A stretch of DNA of 64,000 nt. It comes from Pleomorphomonas carboxyditropha. GTDB taxonomy: Bacteria; Pseudomonadota; Alphaproteobacteria; Rhizobiales; Pleomorphomonadaceae. Positions 10,067-19,018 of the stretch are shown one piece after another. The translations under genes and the position numbers were made by a program. Every line of letters begins with the position of its first letter. Positions within the stretch are counted from its first letter, which is position 1. Under the pieces are notes generated by a model. That model made no database searches. It was not told the DNA's origin and saw only the letters and a list, made by a program, of their open reading frames with translations. The DNA is taken from contig NZ_NQVN01000002.1 of NCBI RefSeq assembly GCF_002770725.1, forward strand, positions 88,622 through 152,621, written 5' to 3'.

Positions 10067-11214
10067 CGGCCGGGCTCCCAGAGCAGGCTCTGCTGGACGG
10101 TGGCGGCGGTGGAGCTGTCGGCCCATGGGCCCTTGCCGCCGCGGCCGTACTCGGCACCGTCCTGCTCGCTGAGATGGGCGGCGAGCAGCGCCAGCACGGC
10201 GCTGGTCGGAAGCGGCGACCAACCCTCGGCGATCGGCGGGGTGATCTCCAGCACGGCGTGGCCGAGCGAACGGGCGAGCGCCGCCGTCGCACCGCCGCCG
10301 ACCAGCAGCAGGCGGCGCCCGAGTCTATGCATGTAGGCGACGAGTTCGAGGGCGCGGCTTTCGGCGACGCTGCCGGCCGGTACCACCACGACGGTGGCGA
10401 TCTCCTGCGGCGCCGCGTCGAAATAGTTGAGATGCGTCCATTCCTCGAGGTCGCGGGCGAGGGCGTGGCGGCCCGATGCCTCGAGCAGCTTGGCGGCGCC
10501 GTATTCGGCGACCGCGAAATTCGGCCCGGCGCCAACGAACTCGAACAGCCGGCGGTCGGCGAGGCCGGCGGCGGCCGCCCTGGCGGGGGCGTCGAGGGCG
10601 GCAATCACCTCGCCGATGTCACCGAGGTGCCGCCGGAGGCCGGCGCGGCGCGCCTGCGCCTCGTCCATGGTGATCCGCATCCGCACTTCGCCAAAGCGGA
10701 TGGCGAGGAGCTGAAGGCCGAGCAGCGCGAACACATAGGGACAGAACCCCGGCGCGCTCGGCAGCTCGGGGACGGGCAGGACGAGGCGGCGGTCGGCGGT
10801 GACGGCAAGGCGGCCTTCGGCGTTCCGGGTCACGGCAAGCACCCGGCCGCCGGCAGCCTTCCACAGGCCGGCGGCCTCCACCACCCGGGCGGCGGCTCCG
10901 GAGTTGGATAGGGCAACGAGCAGCGCATTCTCGATTTCGCGGCGCGGGAACAACTGCGACTGGTAACGGCCGGCCTCCAGCGGCGTCCTGACCTCGGCAG
11001 CGACGCCGCCATCGGACCAAAAGGCTGTCTCGGCGGCCTTGGCGGCAAACCAGGAATCGCCGCTGCCGGTCAGCACGACGCGGCGGCTGCGGTAGATGTC
11101 CGGCGTCTCGACGGCGAGGCGTGCGCCGCGTTCCAGCGCGTCGAACGCGGCGAGCGCGGCGGAGGGTGTCGCCAGGATCTGTTCGCGCATTGGATTGGAT
11201 GAAGACAAGTTCAA
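10063..11214 (-). CDS. SIS domain protein (sugar-phosphate isomerase/deglycase family)
   Basis: 383 residues with two SIS (sugar isomerase) lobes: VVLTGSGDSWFAAKAAETAF at about residues 47-66 and a second lobe with FVGAGPNFAVAEYGAAKLLEASG followed by EEWTHLNYFDA. The layout is that of the GlmS isomerase half and of deglycases such as FrlB, which process amino-sugar or fructosamine phosphates. The glutamine-amidotransferase domain of GlmS is absent. It follows the binding-protein gene after an 85-base gap containing a strong hairpin. A deglycase/deaminase acting on the PfkB kinase product is a plausible role (inference). Confidence 0.82.
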   Translation of the reverse strand: MNLSSSNPMREQILATPSAALAAFDALERGARLAVETPDIYRSRRVVLTGSGDSWFAAKAAETAFWSDGGVAAEVRTPLEAGRYQSQLFPRREIENALLVALSNSGAAARVVEAAGLWKAAGGRVLAVTRNAEGRLAVTADRRLVLPVPELPSAPGFCPYVFALLGLQLLAIRFGEVRMRITMDEAQARRAGLRRHLGDIGEVIAALDAPARAAAAGLADRRLFEFVGAGPNFAVAEYGAAKLLEASGRHALARDLEEWTHLNYFDAAPQEIATVVVVPAGSVAESRALELVAYMHRLGRRLLLVGGGATAALARSLGHAVLEITPPIAEGWSPLPTSAVLALLAAHLSEQDGAEYGRGGKGPWADSSTAATVQQSLLWEPGR

Positions 11215-11253
11215 CCTCCCGGAACGGGTCCGGATACGGAGAGAAAAAGCGGG

Positions 11254-11288
11254 CGGCGCGGGCCTCGCTGGGGAGTAGGCCCGCGCCG
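11254..11288. other. Intercistronic hairpin after the binding-protein gene
   Basis: A perfect 11-base-pair stem, cggcgcgggcc (11254-11264) with ggcccgcgccg (11278-11288), and a 13-base loop. It lies just after the binding-protein stop on the minus strand and before the SIS gene. There is no T-run, so it is not a classical terminator. Such stems after binding-protein genes are known to stabilise the upstream message and raise its level relative to downstream genes. Confidence 0.65.
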
Positions 11289-11299
11289 TGGACTGGCGG

Positions 11300-12616
11300 T
11301 CAGAGAGAAGGCTTGGGCAAATTCTGGGTGAGCCCTTGTGCCTTTTCTTCGGCGAAGGTCGTTTCTGCCTTCTTGAGCATATCGGCAGCGCTCATCCTGC
11401 CGAGCCAGACGGATTCGATGTCCTCGAACATCACCTGGTTGGTGGCAGGGGGAAAGAACGTGCCGATCTTGAAGCCGAAGCTGCCCTTGTCGACCGCGGT
11501 CGTCATATCGGCCATGGCGTCGAGGAAGGACTTGGTAAGACCGGTGGCCTCGGGATCCCTGGGGAACTGTTTCAGCGGAATGCCCCAGTAGCCCGGCCAG
11601 ACTTCGGCCATGCCGGCGGCGAACTCGGGCGAGAAAATGCGGTCGAGCACAAGGGCGGCGCCGTCCTTGACCTCGGAATGGGCATTGATCGACAGCGTGA
11701 AGGCGACGCCGATGTCGTAGATCGGATAGGGCTGCGCGGCATCGAGACGGGGGATCGGCGCGAAGGCGAAATCGTCGGCCGTGGCATCCTTGAAATAATT
11801 GGTCGCCCACTGGAAGCCGATCGACGGCGCGAAGAAGAACGGCGCCTTCTTTTGGCTGACCAGGGAAATCGACTCGTCGAAGTTCAGCGAGAAATAGTCC
11901 TTGCCGCCGAGATAGCCGGCGTTGAACCAGCGGGCGGACTCGTCGATCGCCCTGGTCATTTCCGGCGAGGTCCAGCCCTCGCCGCTGGTCAGGATGTCGT
12001 AGAACTTGGCGGGCCCGACGATGTTGTTGACGAAGATCGAGGCGTAGTTCTCGTTGACCGGCTGCCAGCCCTTGTTGCCGGTCACCGAGGCGTAGAGGCC
12101 GTCGGCCTGCGCCGCCTTCATCACCGTCTCGACCTCCTCGAGGGTCTTGGGAACGGCCCAGCCTTTTTCGGCCAGCAGCGCCTTGTTGTAGAACATGCCG
12201 TCGGAGATCAACGACGGCGGCAGGCAGTAGAGGTGGCCGAGCTGCTGGCAGGTATCGAGCACCGGCTTCAGCAGCCTGTCGGACCAGCCGTATTTCTCGG
12301 CGTAGGGCTCGAGGGGCTCAAGCGCGCCGGCCTTGGCGAGCGGGGCGATGTAGGACGGCCCCGAGGTGTAGACCAGGTCGGGGCCTTCGCCGGCCAGTAC
12401 GGAGACGCGGACATTGTTGTCCACGTCGTTGTTGTAGTCCATCTGCAATTCATATTGGTCCTGGCTGGCGTTGAACGGCTCGACCAGGTTCTTTTGAAAG
12501 GCTTCCTGCAGGTTGGGCGGAGCTCCCCAGAACCATAGCGTGATCGGCTCCCTGGCCAGGGCCTGCGAAGACGCGGCGACCAGCAGCGATGCTGCTGCAA
12601 TGGCGACTTTCGACAT
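11300..12616 (-). CDS. Sugar ABC transporter substrate-binding protein (family 1)
   Basis: 438 residues. The N-terminus MSKVAIAAASLLVAASSQALA is a signal peptide with a probable cut after ALA, so the mature protein is periplasmic. The start of the mature chain, REPITLWFWGAPPNLQEAFQKNLVEPFNAS, is typical of MalE/UgpB-type binding proteins, and the length is normal. It delivers substrate to the permease and ATPase at 1-169 and 2326-3402 (inference), and it is the first gene of the seven-gene catabolic operon. The substrate is unknown. The operon content suggests a glycoside with an N-linked or ribosyl group. Confidence 0.9.
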   Translation of the reverse strand: MSKVAIAAASLLVAASSQALAREPITLWFWGAPPNLQEAFQKNLVEPFNASQDQYELQMDYNNDVDNNVRVSVLAGEGPDLVYTSGPSYIAPLAKAGALEPLEPYAEKYGWSDRLLKPVLDTCQQLGHLYCLPPSLISDGMFYNKALLAEKGWAVPKTLEEVETVMKAAQADGLYASVTGNKGWQPVNENYASIFVNNIVGPAKFYDILTSGEGWTSPEMTRAIDESARWFNAGYLGGKDYFSLNFDESISLVSQKKAPFFFAPSIGFQWATNYFKDATADDFAFAPIPRLDAAQPYPIYDIGVAFTLSINAHSEVKDGAALVLDRIFSPEFAAGMAEVWPGYWGIPLKQFPRDPEATGLTKSFLDAMADMTTAVDKGSFGFKIGTFFPPATNQVMFEDIESVWLGRMSAADMLKKAETTFAEEKAQGLTQNLPKPSL

Positions 12617-13152
12617 ATGTGAACTTCCCTGTTGGTGTCCTTTCCGGACGTTCCCCTGAGAGCCCGTTATTCAGGTCTCTCCAGCAAGGAAGTTAAACGT
12701 TTCATTTAATGCGTCAAGTCCATTTCCCACGGGAGGGAGATGGCATTTCCGCCTTCAGTTCGAGGAGGAGGTTGGGCTATGGAAGTGGGAAACCGGTCGA
12801 AATCTGCAAGGTCTTCGGAATCGATAAGACGTTTTGGATGGGGCCATCAGCTTCGGCTCATATGCTTCCAAGGACCGCCTTCTCCATGGAGAACAGTTGA
12901 AGCGGAAGGTGGTGGCCAGTTGGCTCCCGCGGATATAGCTATTGCGCACGGAAACAGTATGCCGGCAATCCACGTGGCTACAGGCCTGCTGTCATAAACT
13001 GCATCATGTCGTGGAAACGTCCTCGCCGCGGCAACCCCCCACAAGCTTGTTGTCGCCGCTGTCGCAAGAAGATTGGTAACTACCGCAAATGCTATCCTGA
13101 AAGCCAGCTATTCCAGGAGACGTCAGAGCCTCGCACAAATACAGTTGCGGGT
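12617..13152. other. Intergenic region (536 bases) upstream of the binding-protein operon
   Basis: It holds the promoter of the minus-strand binding-protein operon. Close to that gene is an AT-rich stretch with an AAACGTTT palindrome at 12695-12702. The rest contains short open frames on both strands (for example 12740-12997) with unusual composition and no family resemblance that I recognise. I support no gene here. Confidence 0.5.
12691..12709. promoter_or_regulatory. Candidate LacI-type operator
   Basis: The 8-base palindrome AAACGTTT (12695-12702) sits in an AT-rich setting about 80 bases upstream of the binding-protein start codon. LacI-family operators often have a central CG flanked by A/T half-sites. 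It is a candidate target of the LacI protein at 3584-4585. It is short, and chance occurrence cannot be ruled out. Confidence 0.35.
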
Positions 13153-14409
13153 TTAGGGGTGTTCAACTTCGACGGATTCGGGAACCGTTATTTCAGGAGA
13201 GCCGGCTGCAAACCACCGCGCCAGTTCCTGTGGCGAGAACAGCTCGTCGAGCACCATGTTTGCCGCGCCGATCAGGCCGGCTGTCTGAGGATGTTCCACT
13301 GCCTGAATGGTCAGTCCTTCGGTGACGAACGGCAGGGAGTGATGAAGGATCGCCTCGCGCAACGCGGCAAAAAACAACGTGCCGGTCTGGAGCAAACGGC
13401 CGCCGACGATCAGCAGCGCGGGGTTCATGACATTGATGGTGGCTGACAGAATTCGGCCGATGTTGTATCCGGCGGCCCGCGACAGCTCGATGGCAAATGG
13501 GTCGCCCAGCCGGGCTGCCTCCCCGATAGCACCGAGATCGATGTCGGCCTGGCGCGCAAGGGCGGGACTCTCCCCGGACTCGGCGGCGGCCACCGCTTTG
13601 CGAACCAAGGCCTCGCCACCGAATACCGCCTCGATGCATCCCCGCCGGCCACAGCGGCAAAGGGCGTCATCGGTGCCGTATGCAGCGATATGGCCAATGT
13701 TGCCGGCCGCTCCTTGGGCTCCGCGCACAAGCGTGCCGCCGGTGACAATGCCGCACCCCAATGCGAGATCGGCGTGGACGTAGATGAAGTTCTCGTGGTC
13801 GCGGGCGTTGCCGGTTCTGAGCTCGGCAACGGCCAGGAGGTTGTCGTCGGTGTCGAGCCACGCCGGCGCGCCAAAGGGCGCCGAAAGATGCTTTCTGAAA
13901 GGAAAGCCGCGCCAGGAGGCCGGCAGCGAGGGCGAGTCGATAAGCGTGCCGCTGGCAAAGTCGATATGGGCCGGAATACCTCCTCCGATACCCCAGACGT
14001 CCGTCCTGGTCTTGCCCAGCTCCGAAAGTTGGCCGTCCCAGGTCTTGATCAGCCATTCGACGAGAGGTTCAGGGCCGGAGGCGAAGTCGTTCTCGGCGTG
14101 TTGCCGGTGCAGAAGATGTCCGGAAAGATCGGTGATGCCGACATCGACGCCTTTGAGATTGACGTAGAAGACGAGCAGCACCCCGGCCTCGGCGTTGATC
14201 TGCAACTCACGCGCCGCGCGCCCACCCGTCGAAGCCCCGAGCTCGCCTTCGCGCACGAGACCAGAGGCCAGCAGTTGCGCGACCCGTTCGACGACGATCG
14301 TTCGACCGAGGCCGGTTGCCCGCTGGAGTTCGGGCTTCGACCGTGCCCGGCCACTGCGGATATGGTCCAGTACAGTGGCCAACGCCGTCATTTGCACGTC
14401 CGCGCCCAT
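13153..14409 (-). CDS. ROK family transcriptional regulator (NagC/XylR type)
   Basis: 418 residues from ATG at 14409, chosen because ggaag lies a few bases upstream; a GTG 24 bases earlier is possible. The N-terminal winged helix (RSGRARSKPELQRATGLGRTIV) is followed by a sugar-kinase-like ROK domain. Visible ROK parts are WGIGGGIPAHID, YVHADLALGCGIV, and the zinc-binding CRCGRRGCIEA, which keeps the usual GxCxCGxxGCxE pattern. It is divergent from the ribose-type importer operon starting at 14643. A 23-base inverted repeat between the two genes is a good candidate operator. The ligand is probably the imported sugar or glycoside (inference). Confidence 0.92.
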   Translation of the reverse strand: MGADVQMTALATVLDHIRSGRARSKPELQRATGLGRTIVVERVAQLLASGLVREGELGASTGGRAARELQINAEAGVLLVFYVNLKGVDVGITDLSGHLLHRQHAENDFASGPEPLVEWLIKTWDGQLSELGKTRTDVWGIGGGIPAHIDFASGTLIDSPSLPASWRGFPFRKHLSAPFGAPAWLDTDDNLLAVAELRTGNARDHENFIYVHADLALGCGIVTGGTLVRGAQGAAGNIGHIAAYGTDDALCRCGRRGCIEAVFGGEALVRKAVAAAESGESPALARQADIDLGAIGEAARLGDPFAIELSRAAGYNIGRILSATINVMNPALLIVGGRLLQTGTLFFAALREAILHHSLPFVTEGLTIQAVEHPQTAGLIGAANMVLDELFSPQELARWFAAGSPEITVPESVEVEHP

Positions 14410-14501
14410 GCTCTCTTCCGATCCGAAACCCACCGATCTTCAATACGATACCAGGTGGCCAGCAAGTCAATTGGGATACCTGTTGTAACACGCCCCTTGC
14501 A

Positions 14502-14524
14502 CTTTTGCATTAATAATGCAAAAG
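14502..14524. promoter_or_regulatory. Candidate ROK operator, 23-base perfect inverted repeat
   Basis: Arms cttttgcatta (14502-14512) and taatgcaaaag (14514-14524) are perfect complements around a single central A. The site lies between the divergent ROK gene and the importer operon, about 120 bases before the binding-protein start. Length, AT-richness and position fit an operator for a dimeric regulator such as the adjacent ROK protein. A second role as a -35/-10 region is possible. Confidence 0.65.
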
Positions 14525-14642
14525 ATTGATCGTCATGTGCAGATACATGGTGCGGGAGGAGACCTCACTAACACTGCATCGAGCGGTGGCGCACCTCGCC
14601 AGGCGTCCGGTCGTGCGTGAGGACTTGCAAAAGGAGGATTTC

Positions 14643-15632
14643 ATGAGCGCGAGAACTCTCTGGATCGCCTCGGCGACAATCGCCGGCGTAACCCTGCTGG
14701 CAGCGACCGGCCTTGCCGCTGCGAAGGATGCGCCCAGGCATATTTCCATCGCCTATAGCGTCGACGTGCTCGACGAAACGCAGAACGTGGCGCTGCAATA
14801 CATGCTGGATCGCGTCAAGCAGATCAACGCCGAACGCGACGACATCGAGGTCACCTTCGAGACCTATGATGCTCAGACCAGCGTCGACAAACAGCTTTCC
14901 GACGTGCAGACGGCACTGATCAAGAAGCCGGATGTGCTGATCTTCAGCGCCGTCGACGCGGTTGGTTCGCTGCCGGCCGCCGAGGCCGCCAAGAGAGCTG
15001 GTGTCCTAGTCATCGACCGCCGGCCGTCCGATCCGGAGCCCGCCGCCTATGACGTGGCCTTCTACGCCTATGACGAGGCGCGCTACGCCAACACGACGAA
15101 CGATTGGATCAAGGCCTATCTCGACGCCCATCCCGATGTCGTCCTCAAGGTCGGCCTCATCTATGGCGCCCCGGCCCAGACGGCCCAGCTCCGCCGCGCC
15201 GATACCATCAAGGAACTCACCAAGCAGATCCCCGACCGCATCAAGATCGTGGCCGAAGGCTACGGAAACTGGCTGACCACGACGGCGCAGAACCTAACCC
15301 AGGATTGGCTGCTTGCCCATCCGGACATGAACTATGTGGCCGCCGCCAACGACATCATGGCCCTTGGCGCGTCCAACGCACTGATCAATGCCGGCCGTTC
15401 CGACGTGCTGGTCAGCGGCTATGATCTGACTGCCGACGGCGTGCAGCGCGTGTCGAAAGGTACCCAGACCCTGACAGTCGGCACCAGCCTGGCCGACAAC
15501 GGCCAGATCGTCGATGTCGCGGTGGGCCTCGTCGAAGGCACCTTCAAGGACAAGACCTACTACGTCAGTCCCGTCTACGCCATCGACGCGAGCAATGTCG
15601 GCGACTATCTCGCCAAGACATCCAAGCCCTGA
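14643..15632 (+). CDS. Ribose-type ABC transporter substrate-binding protein
   Basis: 329 residues from ATG at 14643, preceded by a strong aaaggagg ribosome-binding site; the frame is open further upstream but without such a site. The signal peptide is MSARTLWIASATIAGVTLLAATGLAAA. The mature chain has the periplasmic-binding-protein type I pattern: HISIAYSVDVLDETQNVALQYMLDRVKQIN, then DVLIFSAVDAVGSLPAAEAAKRAGVLVIDR. Family members bind monosaccharides or small glycosides for RbsABC/XylFGH-type importers. It is the first gene of a five-gene operon under the ROK regulator. Confidence 0.92.
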   Translation: MSARTLWIASATIAGVTLLAATGLAAAKDAPRHISIAYSVDVLDETQNVALQYMLDRVKQINAERDDIEVTFETYDAQTSVDKQLSDVQTALIKKPDVLIFSAVDAVGSLPAAEAAKRAGVLVIDRRPSDPEPAAYDVAFYAYDEARYANTTNDWIKAYLDAHPDVVLKVGLIYGAPAQTAQLRRADTIKELTKQIPDRIKIVAEGYGNWLTTTAQNLTQDWLLAHPDMNYVAAANDIMALGASNALINAGRSDVLVSGYDLTADGVQRVSKGTQTLTVGTSLADNGQIVDVAVGLVEGTFKDKTYYVSPVYAIDASNVGDYLAKTSKP

Positions 15633-15648
15633 CCTTCCTCTTGGCAGC

Positions 15649-15672
15649 GGGGCCGGATCTGCATCCGGCCCC
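15649..15672. other. Intercistronic hairpin after the binding-protein gene
   Basis: A perfect 10-base-pair stem, ggggccggat (15649-15658) with atccggcccc (15663-15672), and a 4-base loop, between the binding-protein stop and the permease start. No T-run follows. It probably protects the binding-protein message from 3' decay. Confidence 0.7.
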
Positions 15673-15688
15673 GAACCGGAGTTTCGCC

Positions 15689-16708
15689 ATGAGTTTTAAT
15701 GCTTCGACCGCCGACGCAAGTCCGGTCCGACGGTTGCTGCTTGCCAACAAGGCGGTCATCTTCGCCATTCTGCTGGCGGCGGCGCTGTCGGCCACCTCGC
15801 CCTATTTTCTTCTGCAGGCCAATCTCCTGGCCCTGCTCGACCAGATCGTCGTGATGACGGTCGTGGCGCTCGGCTATACGCTGATCCTGGCGATGGGCGA
15901 GATCGACCTGTCGCTCGGCGGCGTCATCCCGCTGATCGGCATCGTCATGGCCAAGCTCATGGCCAATTATGGCGTGCCCTTCGAGTTCGCCATTGTCATC
16001 GGCATCATGCTCGGCGCGCTGTGCGGCGCGATCAACGCCACACTGATCTCCCGTTTCGACCTGCCGCCGTTCATCGTAACGCTGGCGACCGGCGCGCTAT
16101 TCACCGGCACGCTCTACATCGTGTCCAACCTCATCCCGGTGTCGAACCTGCCCGAGGGCTTCCTGGCCATTGCCAGAACCCGCGTCGCTACGGTCATTCC
16201 GCTGCCGGTGATCCTTCTCTTCCCGGTCGCCATCGCCTTCTACCTCGTCGCCAAGCGGTCGGTGTTCGGCCAGCATGTCATCGCGCTCGGCGGCAATCCC
16301 GAAGCCGTCCGCGTCGCCGGCATCAACATCGAAATGTTGCGGCTGAAGGTCTACGCGCTGGCCGGAGCCTGCTATGCCCTCGCCGCCGTGCTGCTCACGG
16401 CCCGGTCGGCGTCCGCGCAGATCGCCGCCGGCTCCAACCTCATGCTGCTCGTCATCACCGCGGTGGTCGTCGGTGGCACACCGCTGCTCGGTGGCAAGGC
16501 CGACATGATCGGCACCTTCTTCGGCTGCCTGATCCTCGGCATGATCAGCAACGGCCTCAACCTTCTGGGCGTCAACGCCAACTTCCAGGTGATCGTACAG
16601 GGCTTGCTCATTCTTCTTGCCCTCGTTCTCGATGTCGAATCCGCCAAGCTCCTGTTGCGGCTGGACAAACGGCGCATGCAGCGCCTGCGTGGGGAGGGTG
16701 GACGATGA
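15689..16708 (+). CDS. Ribose-type ABC transporter permease
   Basis: 339 residues from ATG at 15689. It is a multi-spanning inner-membrane protein of the RbsC/BPD_transp_2 family: [21 protein letters not shown] as first helix, then [21 protein letters not shown], the conserved region after helix 2, and [22 protein letters not shown] near the C-terminus. It forms the channel with a homodimer or partner as in ribose importers. It ends in ATGA shared with the ATPase gene, so translation is coupled. Confidence 0.92.
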   Translation: MSFNASTADASPVRRLLLANKAVIFAILLAAALSATSPYFLLQANLLALLDQIVVMTVVALGYTLILAMGEIDLSLGGVIPLIGIVMAKLMANYGVPFEFAIVIGIMLGALCGAINATLISRFDLPPFIVTLATGALFTGTLYIVSNLIPVSNLPEGFLAIARTRVATVIPLPVILLFPVAIAFYLVAKRSVFGQHVIALGGNPEAVRVAGINIEMLRLKVYALAGACYALAAVLLTARSASAQIAAGSNLMLLVITAVVVGGTPLLGGKADMIGTFFGCLILGMISNGLNLLGVNANFQVIVQGLLILLALVLDVESAKLLLRLDKRRMQRLRGEGGR

Positions 16709-17469
16709 CCGACCAGCCGATTGTCGAAATGATCAATGTCAGCAAGGCATTCGGAGGCGTGCAAGCCGTCGATGACGTGTCCCTTGCGGTCGCCCCCGGC
16801 GAGGTCGTCGGCCTGCTCGGCCACAACGGCGCCGGCAAGTCGACGCTCATCAAGATGCTTGCCGGCGCCCAGCCACTCGACAGCGGGGAAATCAGAATTT
16901 CCGGGCAGCCGGTCAACATTAGCTCGCCGCGCGATGCCAAGGACCTCGGCATCGAGACCATCTACCAAACGCTGGCGCTGGCCGACAATCTCGACGCCGT
17001 CGGCAACCTCTTCCTCGGCCGGGAAATCCGCCAGGCCGGACTGTTCCTCGATCGCCGGAAAATGTTGTCGGAGGCGCGCGAGGTGTGCGCGCAGATCAAC
17101 CCGCGCTTCACCAACCTTACCTCGCCGGCGCGCAACCTGTCCGGCGGACAGCGCCAGTCGATCGCCATCGCCCGGGCGGTCTATTTCAACGCCAAGGTTA
17201 TCATCATGGACGAACCCACCGCCGCGCTCGGCCCGGGCGAGACGGCGCAGGTTAAGGAACTGGTCGAGCGCCTCAAGGCCCGGGGCGTCGGCATCATCCT
17301 CATCAGCCACGACATCGAAGACGTCTTCGAGCTCGCCGACCGCATGGTGGTGATGGCCGGCGGACGCGTCGTCGGCCGCGTCGACACTAAAGACGCCACC
17401 CGGGAGCAGATACTCTCCATGATCATCATGGGCTCTGCGTCCCCGGCTGCCCAGATAAGCCCAATCTGA
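16705..17469 (+). CDS. Ribose-type ABC transporter ATP-binding protein, single-domain
   Basis: 254 residues from ATG at 16705, overlapping the permease stop as ATGA. Walker [10 protein letters not shown], signature [15 protein letters not shown], Walker [14 protein letters not shown] and the switch [14 protein letters not shown] are all present. Classical RbsA is a tandem of two such domains (about 500 residues, as at 29547-31052). This protein has only one and resembles the FrcA subfamily, so it should work as a homodimer. It energises the importer at 14643-16708. Confidence 0.93.
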   Translation: MTDQPIVEMINVSKAFGGVQAVDDVSLAVAPGEVVGLLGHNGAGKSTLIKMLAGAQPLDSGEIRISGQPVNISSPRDAKDLGIETIYQTLALADNLDAVGNLFLGREIRQAGLFLDRRKMLSEAREVCAQINPRFTNLTSPARNLSGGQRQSIAIARAVYFNAKVIIMDEPTAALGPGETAQVKELVERLKARGVGIILISHDIEDVFELADRMVVMAGGRVVGRVDTKDATREQILSMIIMGSASPAAQISPI

Positions 17470-17483
17470 TAAGGACATAGCCA

Positions 17484-17930
17484 ATGCCGGCAGGCACGAA
17501 CTACTGCATTTCCGAGGGAATGCTCGGCAAGCAGTTCATCGAACTCGACCGCGACCGGGACGGCGTCACCGACCATGTCGCCATTCCGGTTTTCAACCAG
17601 TTTCTGCACCCTAACCATCCGCTGGGCTGGATCCGCAAGCTCGACGTGGCCATCGACGGCAAGTCCGTGCCCCCCGAGCGCATGGCCTTCGTCGTGCGGG
17701 ACCAGTGGATCGCCTTCGAACATCTCGCCTCGATCACCGACATCTGGTGGTACATGCACGAGGAGGCCAGGATCGTAATCAAGGGGCCGCCCATACCCGC
17801 TGGCGAGCATCAGGTAACCTGCACTTTCGCCGTTTCCCTGCATGTCCACACGCCCAACATCGACCGGGACGATTGCTGGCCGTCGCTGGAGCAAACCATA
17901 ACTGCCACTCTCATTGCCGGAACACTCTGA
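17484..17930 (+). CDS. DUF6379-like protein, candidate C-glycoside deglycosidase beta subunit
   Basis: 148 residues without a signal peptide. The pattern LGWIRKLDVAIDGKSVPPERMAFVV, then an aromatic stretch (ITDIWWYMHEEARIVI) and PPIPAGEHQVTCTFAVSLH resembles the small beta-sandwich family DUF6379. That family includes beta subunits of bacterial C-glycoside deglycosidases (DgpB/CarB type). Those enzymes pair with a TIM-barrel alpha subunit and break the C-C bond of 3-keto C-glycosides. Here the next gene encodes exactly such a TIM-barrel protein, 1 base downstream, which strengthens the call. The assignment rests on recalled family pattern and gene pairing and is not certain. Confidence 0.6.
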   Translation: MPAGTNYCISEGMLGKQFIELDRDRDGVTDHVAIPVFNQFLHPNHPLGWIRKLDVAIDGKSVPPERMAFVVRDQWIAFEHLASITDIWWYMHEEARIVIKGPPIPAGEHQVTCTFAVSLHVHTPNIDRDDCWPSLEQTITATLIAGTL

Positions 17931-17931
17931 A

Positions 17932-18825
17932 ATGCAGCACAGCCTCGCCGTCAGCGTCTGGTCGCTGCAACGGCTCACCCTGACATTGGGCACTCCGCTC
18001 AACGACCTCATGGGCATCATCGCCGGCATGGGCGTCGACCAGATCGAAATCAACGAAGATTACCTTCGCCTTGCGCCCTACGACACGCCGCACGGCCATC
18101 GCTTGCTCCGCAAAGCTGCCGCCGAAAACGGGGTGAAGATAGCTTCGCTCTGGTTCTACACCGACCTGATCGGGGCTAGCGTATTGACCAGCGTCGACGC
18201 GGTCGCCGACCAGTTGAAGGATTACCTCGCCATCGCCGCCCTGGTCGGCAGCCCGCGCATTACCATTCCGATCGGGGAAGGGCCGTCCGACCTTTCCTTT
18301 GAGCGCGGATACGGCATCCTGACTGATGTATTCGCCAAAACCCTTCCCGTAGCGGACGATTACGGCGTCGACATCGGCCTTGAAGTGGGCCGGATGATCG
18401 GCCGCTACCAGACGCCCGAGGGTGCCCTGAAATTGATCGCCGACCTGTGCTCCACCCGGCTGAAAGTGGTGCCGGACTTCGAGGCTTGGCGCCATGAAAC
18501 CCCGGACTTGCCACTGACTCACGTCGAAAGCATGAGCCTACCGACGGAGCCGGCGTCGATCGACCTGTTCAGGCGATGTCTCCCGCATGCGTCGCTCATC
18601 CACGCCAAGCTGCTACGGCTCGACGAGACGGGCAGCGAGCCGCATTTTCCGCTCGACGAGCTGATGCGCGCGGTCCGGGAGAGCGAAAAGGACCATATCC
18701 TCGACATCGAGTTCGAAGGATGGATCCCCGATATCGATCCGGACCGCGATTGCATCGTCGAGACCCGGCGGTGCGTTGCTTTGCTGAAGGCCCATTTATC
18801 GGTCGGCACAAAGCCTTCTCATTGA
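17932..18825 (+). CDS. Sugar phosphate isomerase/epimerase family TIM barrel, candidate C-glycoside deglycosidase alpha subunit
   Basis: 297 residues from ATG at 17932, right after the stop of the beta-like gene; a TTG 18 bases upstream would overlap it. The fold is the xylose-isomerase-like TIM barrel (AP endonuclease 2 family): IAGMGVDQIEINEDYLRL, ENGVKIASLWFYTD, VDIGLEVGRM with the metal-ligand Glu, LKVVPDFEAWRHE with an Asp in place of the usual ligand position, SLIHAKLLRLD, and HILDIEFEGWIP near the end. Such barrels use a divalent metal for isomerase, epimerase or deglycosidase chemistry. Being last in an importer operon beside a DUF6379-like partner, a C-glycoside deglycosidase heteromer is the best hypothesis. 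A plain sugar epimerase is the alternative. Confidence 0.7.
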   Translation: MQHSLAVSVWSLQRLTLTLGTPLNDLMGIIAGMGVDQIEINEDYLRLAPYDTPHGHRLLRKAAAENGVKIASLWFYTDLIGASVLTSVDAVADQLKDYLAIAALVGSPRITIPIGEGPSDLSFERGYGILTDVFAKTLPVADDYGVDIGLEVGRMIGRYQTPEGALKLIADLCSTRLKVVPDFEAWRHETPDLPLTHVESMSLPTEPASIDLFRRCLPHASLIHAKLLRLDETGSEPHFPLDELMRAVRESEKDHILDIEFEGWIPDIDPDRDCIVETRRCVALLKAHLSVGTKPSH

Positions 18826-18958
18826 GCCGTGCCTTCTTCCAAAACCAACTAGACTGAGATGTCTTGAACTTGAGCCTTGTGATTTCGCACGTTCACTGTG
18901 GATTGCCGCAAGACAGCCCATCTAGACCAAAACTCCGTACCGCCGATTATCGGATAGA

Positions 18959-18990
18959 GCTTCCGCCGGTCCAAACGGGTCGGCGGAAGC
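18959..18990. terminator. Hairpin downstream of the deglycosidase-like operon
   Basis: A perfect 10-base-pair stem, gcttccgccg (18959-18968) with cggcggaagc (18981-18990), and a 12-base loop, 134 bases after the stop of the TIM-barrel gene. No clear T-run follows on either strand. It may mark the operon end, but the case for termination is weak. Confidence 0.35.
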
Positions 18991-19018
18991 GTTTGCCAAA
19001 CCGGACAGATCTGGTGGC

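Noticed and set aside
12740-12997. Small plus-strand frame (85 codons) in the intergenic region upstream of the binding-protein operon
   Set aside because: No ribosome-binding site, no recognisable family, and overlapping frames of equal quality on the other strand.
16021-16704. Upstream extension of the ATPase frame by 228 codons
   Set aside because: It lies out of frame inside the permease gene. The ATPase begins at 16705 with a normal N-terminus and an ATGA overlap.
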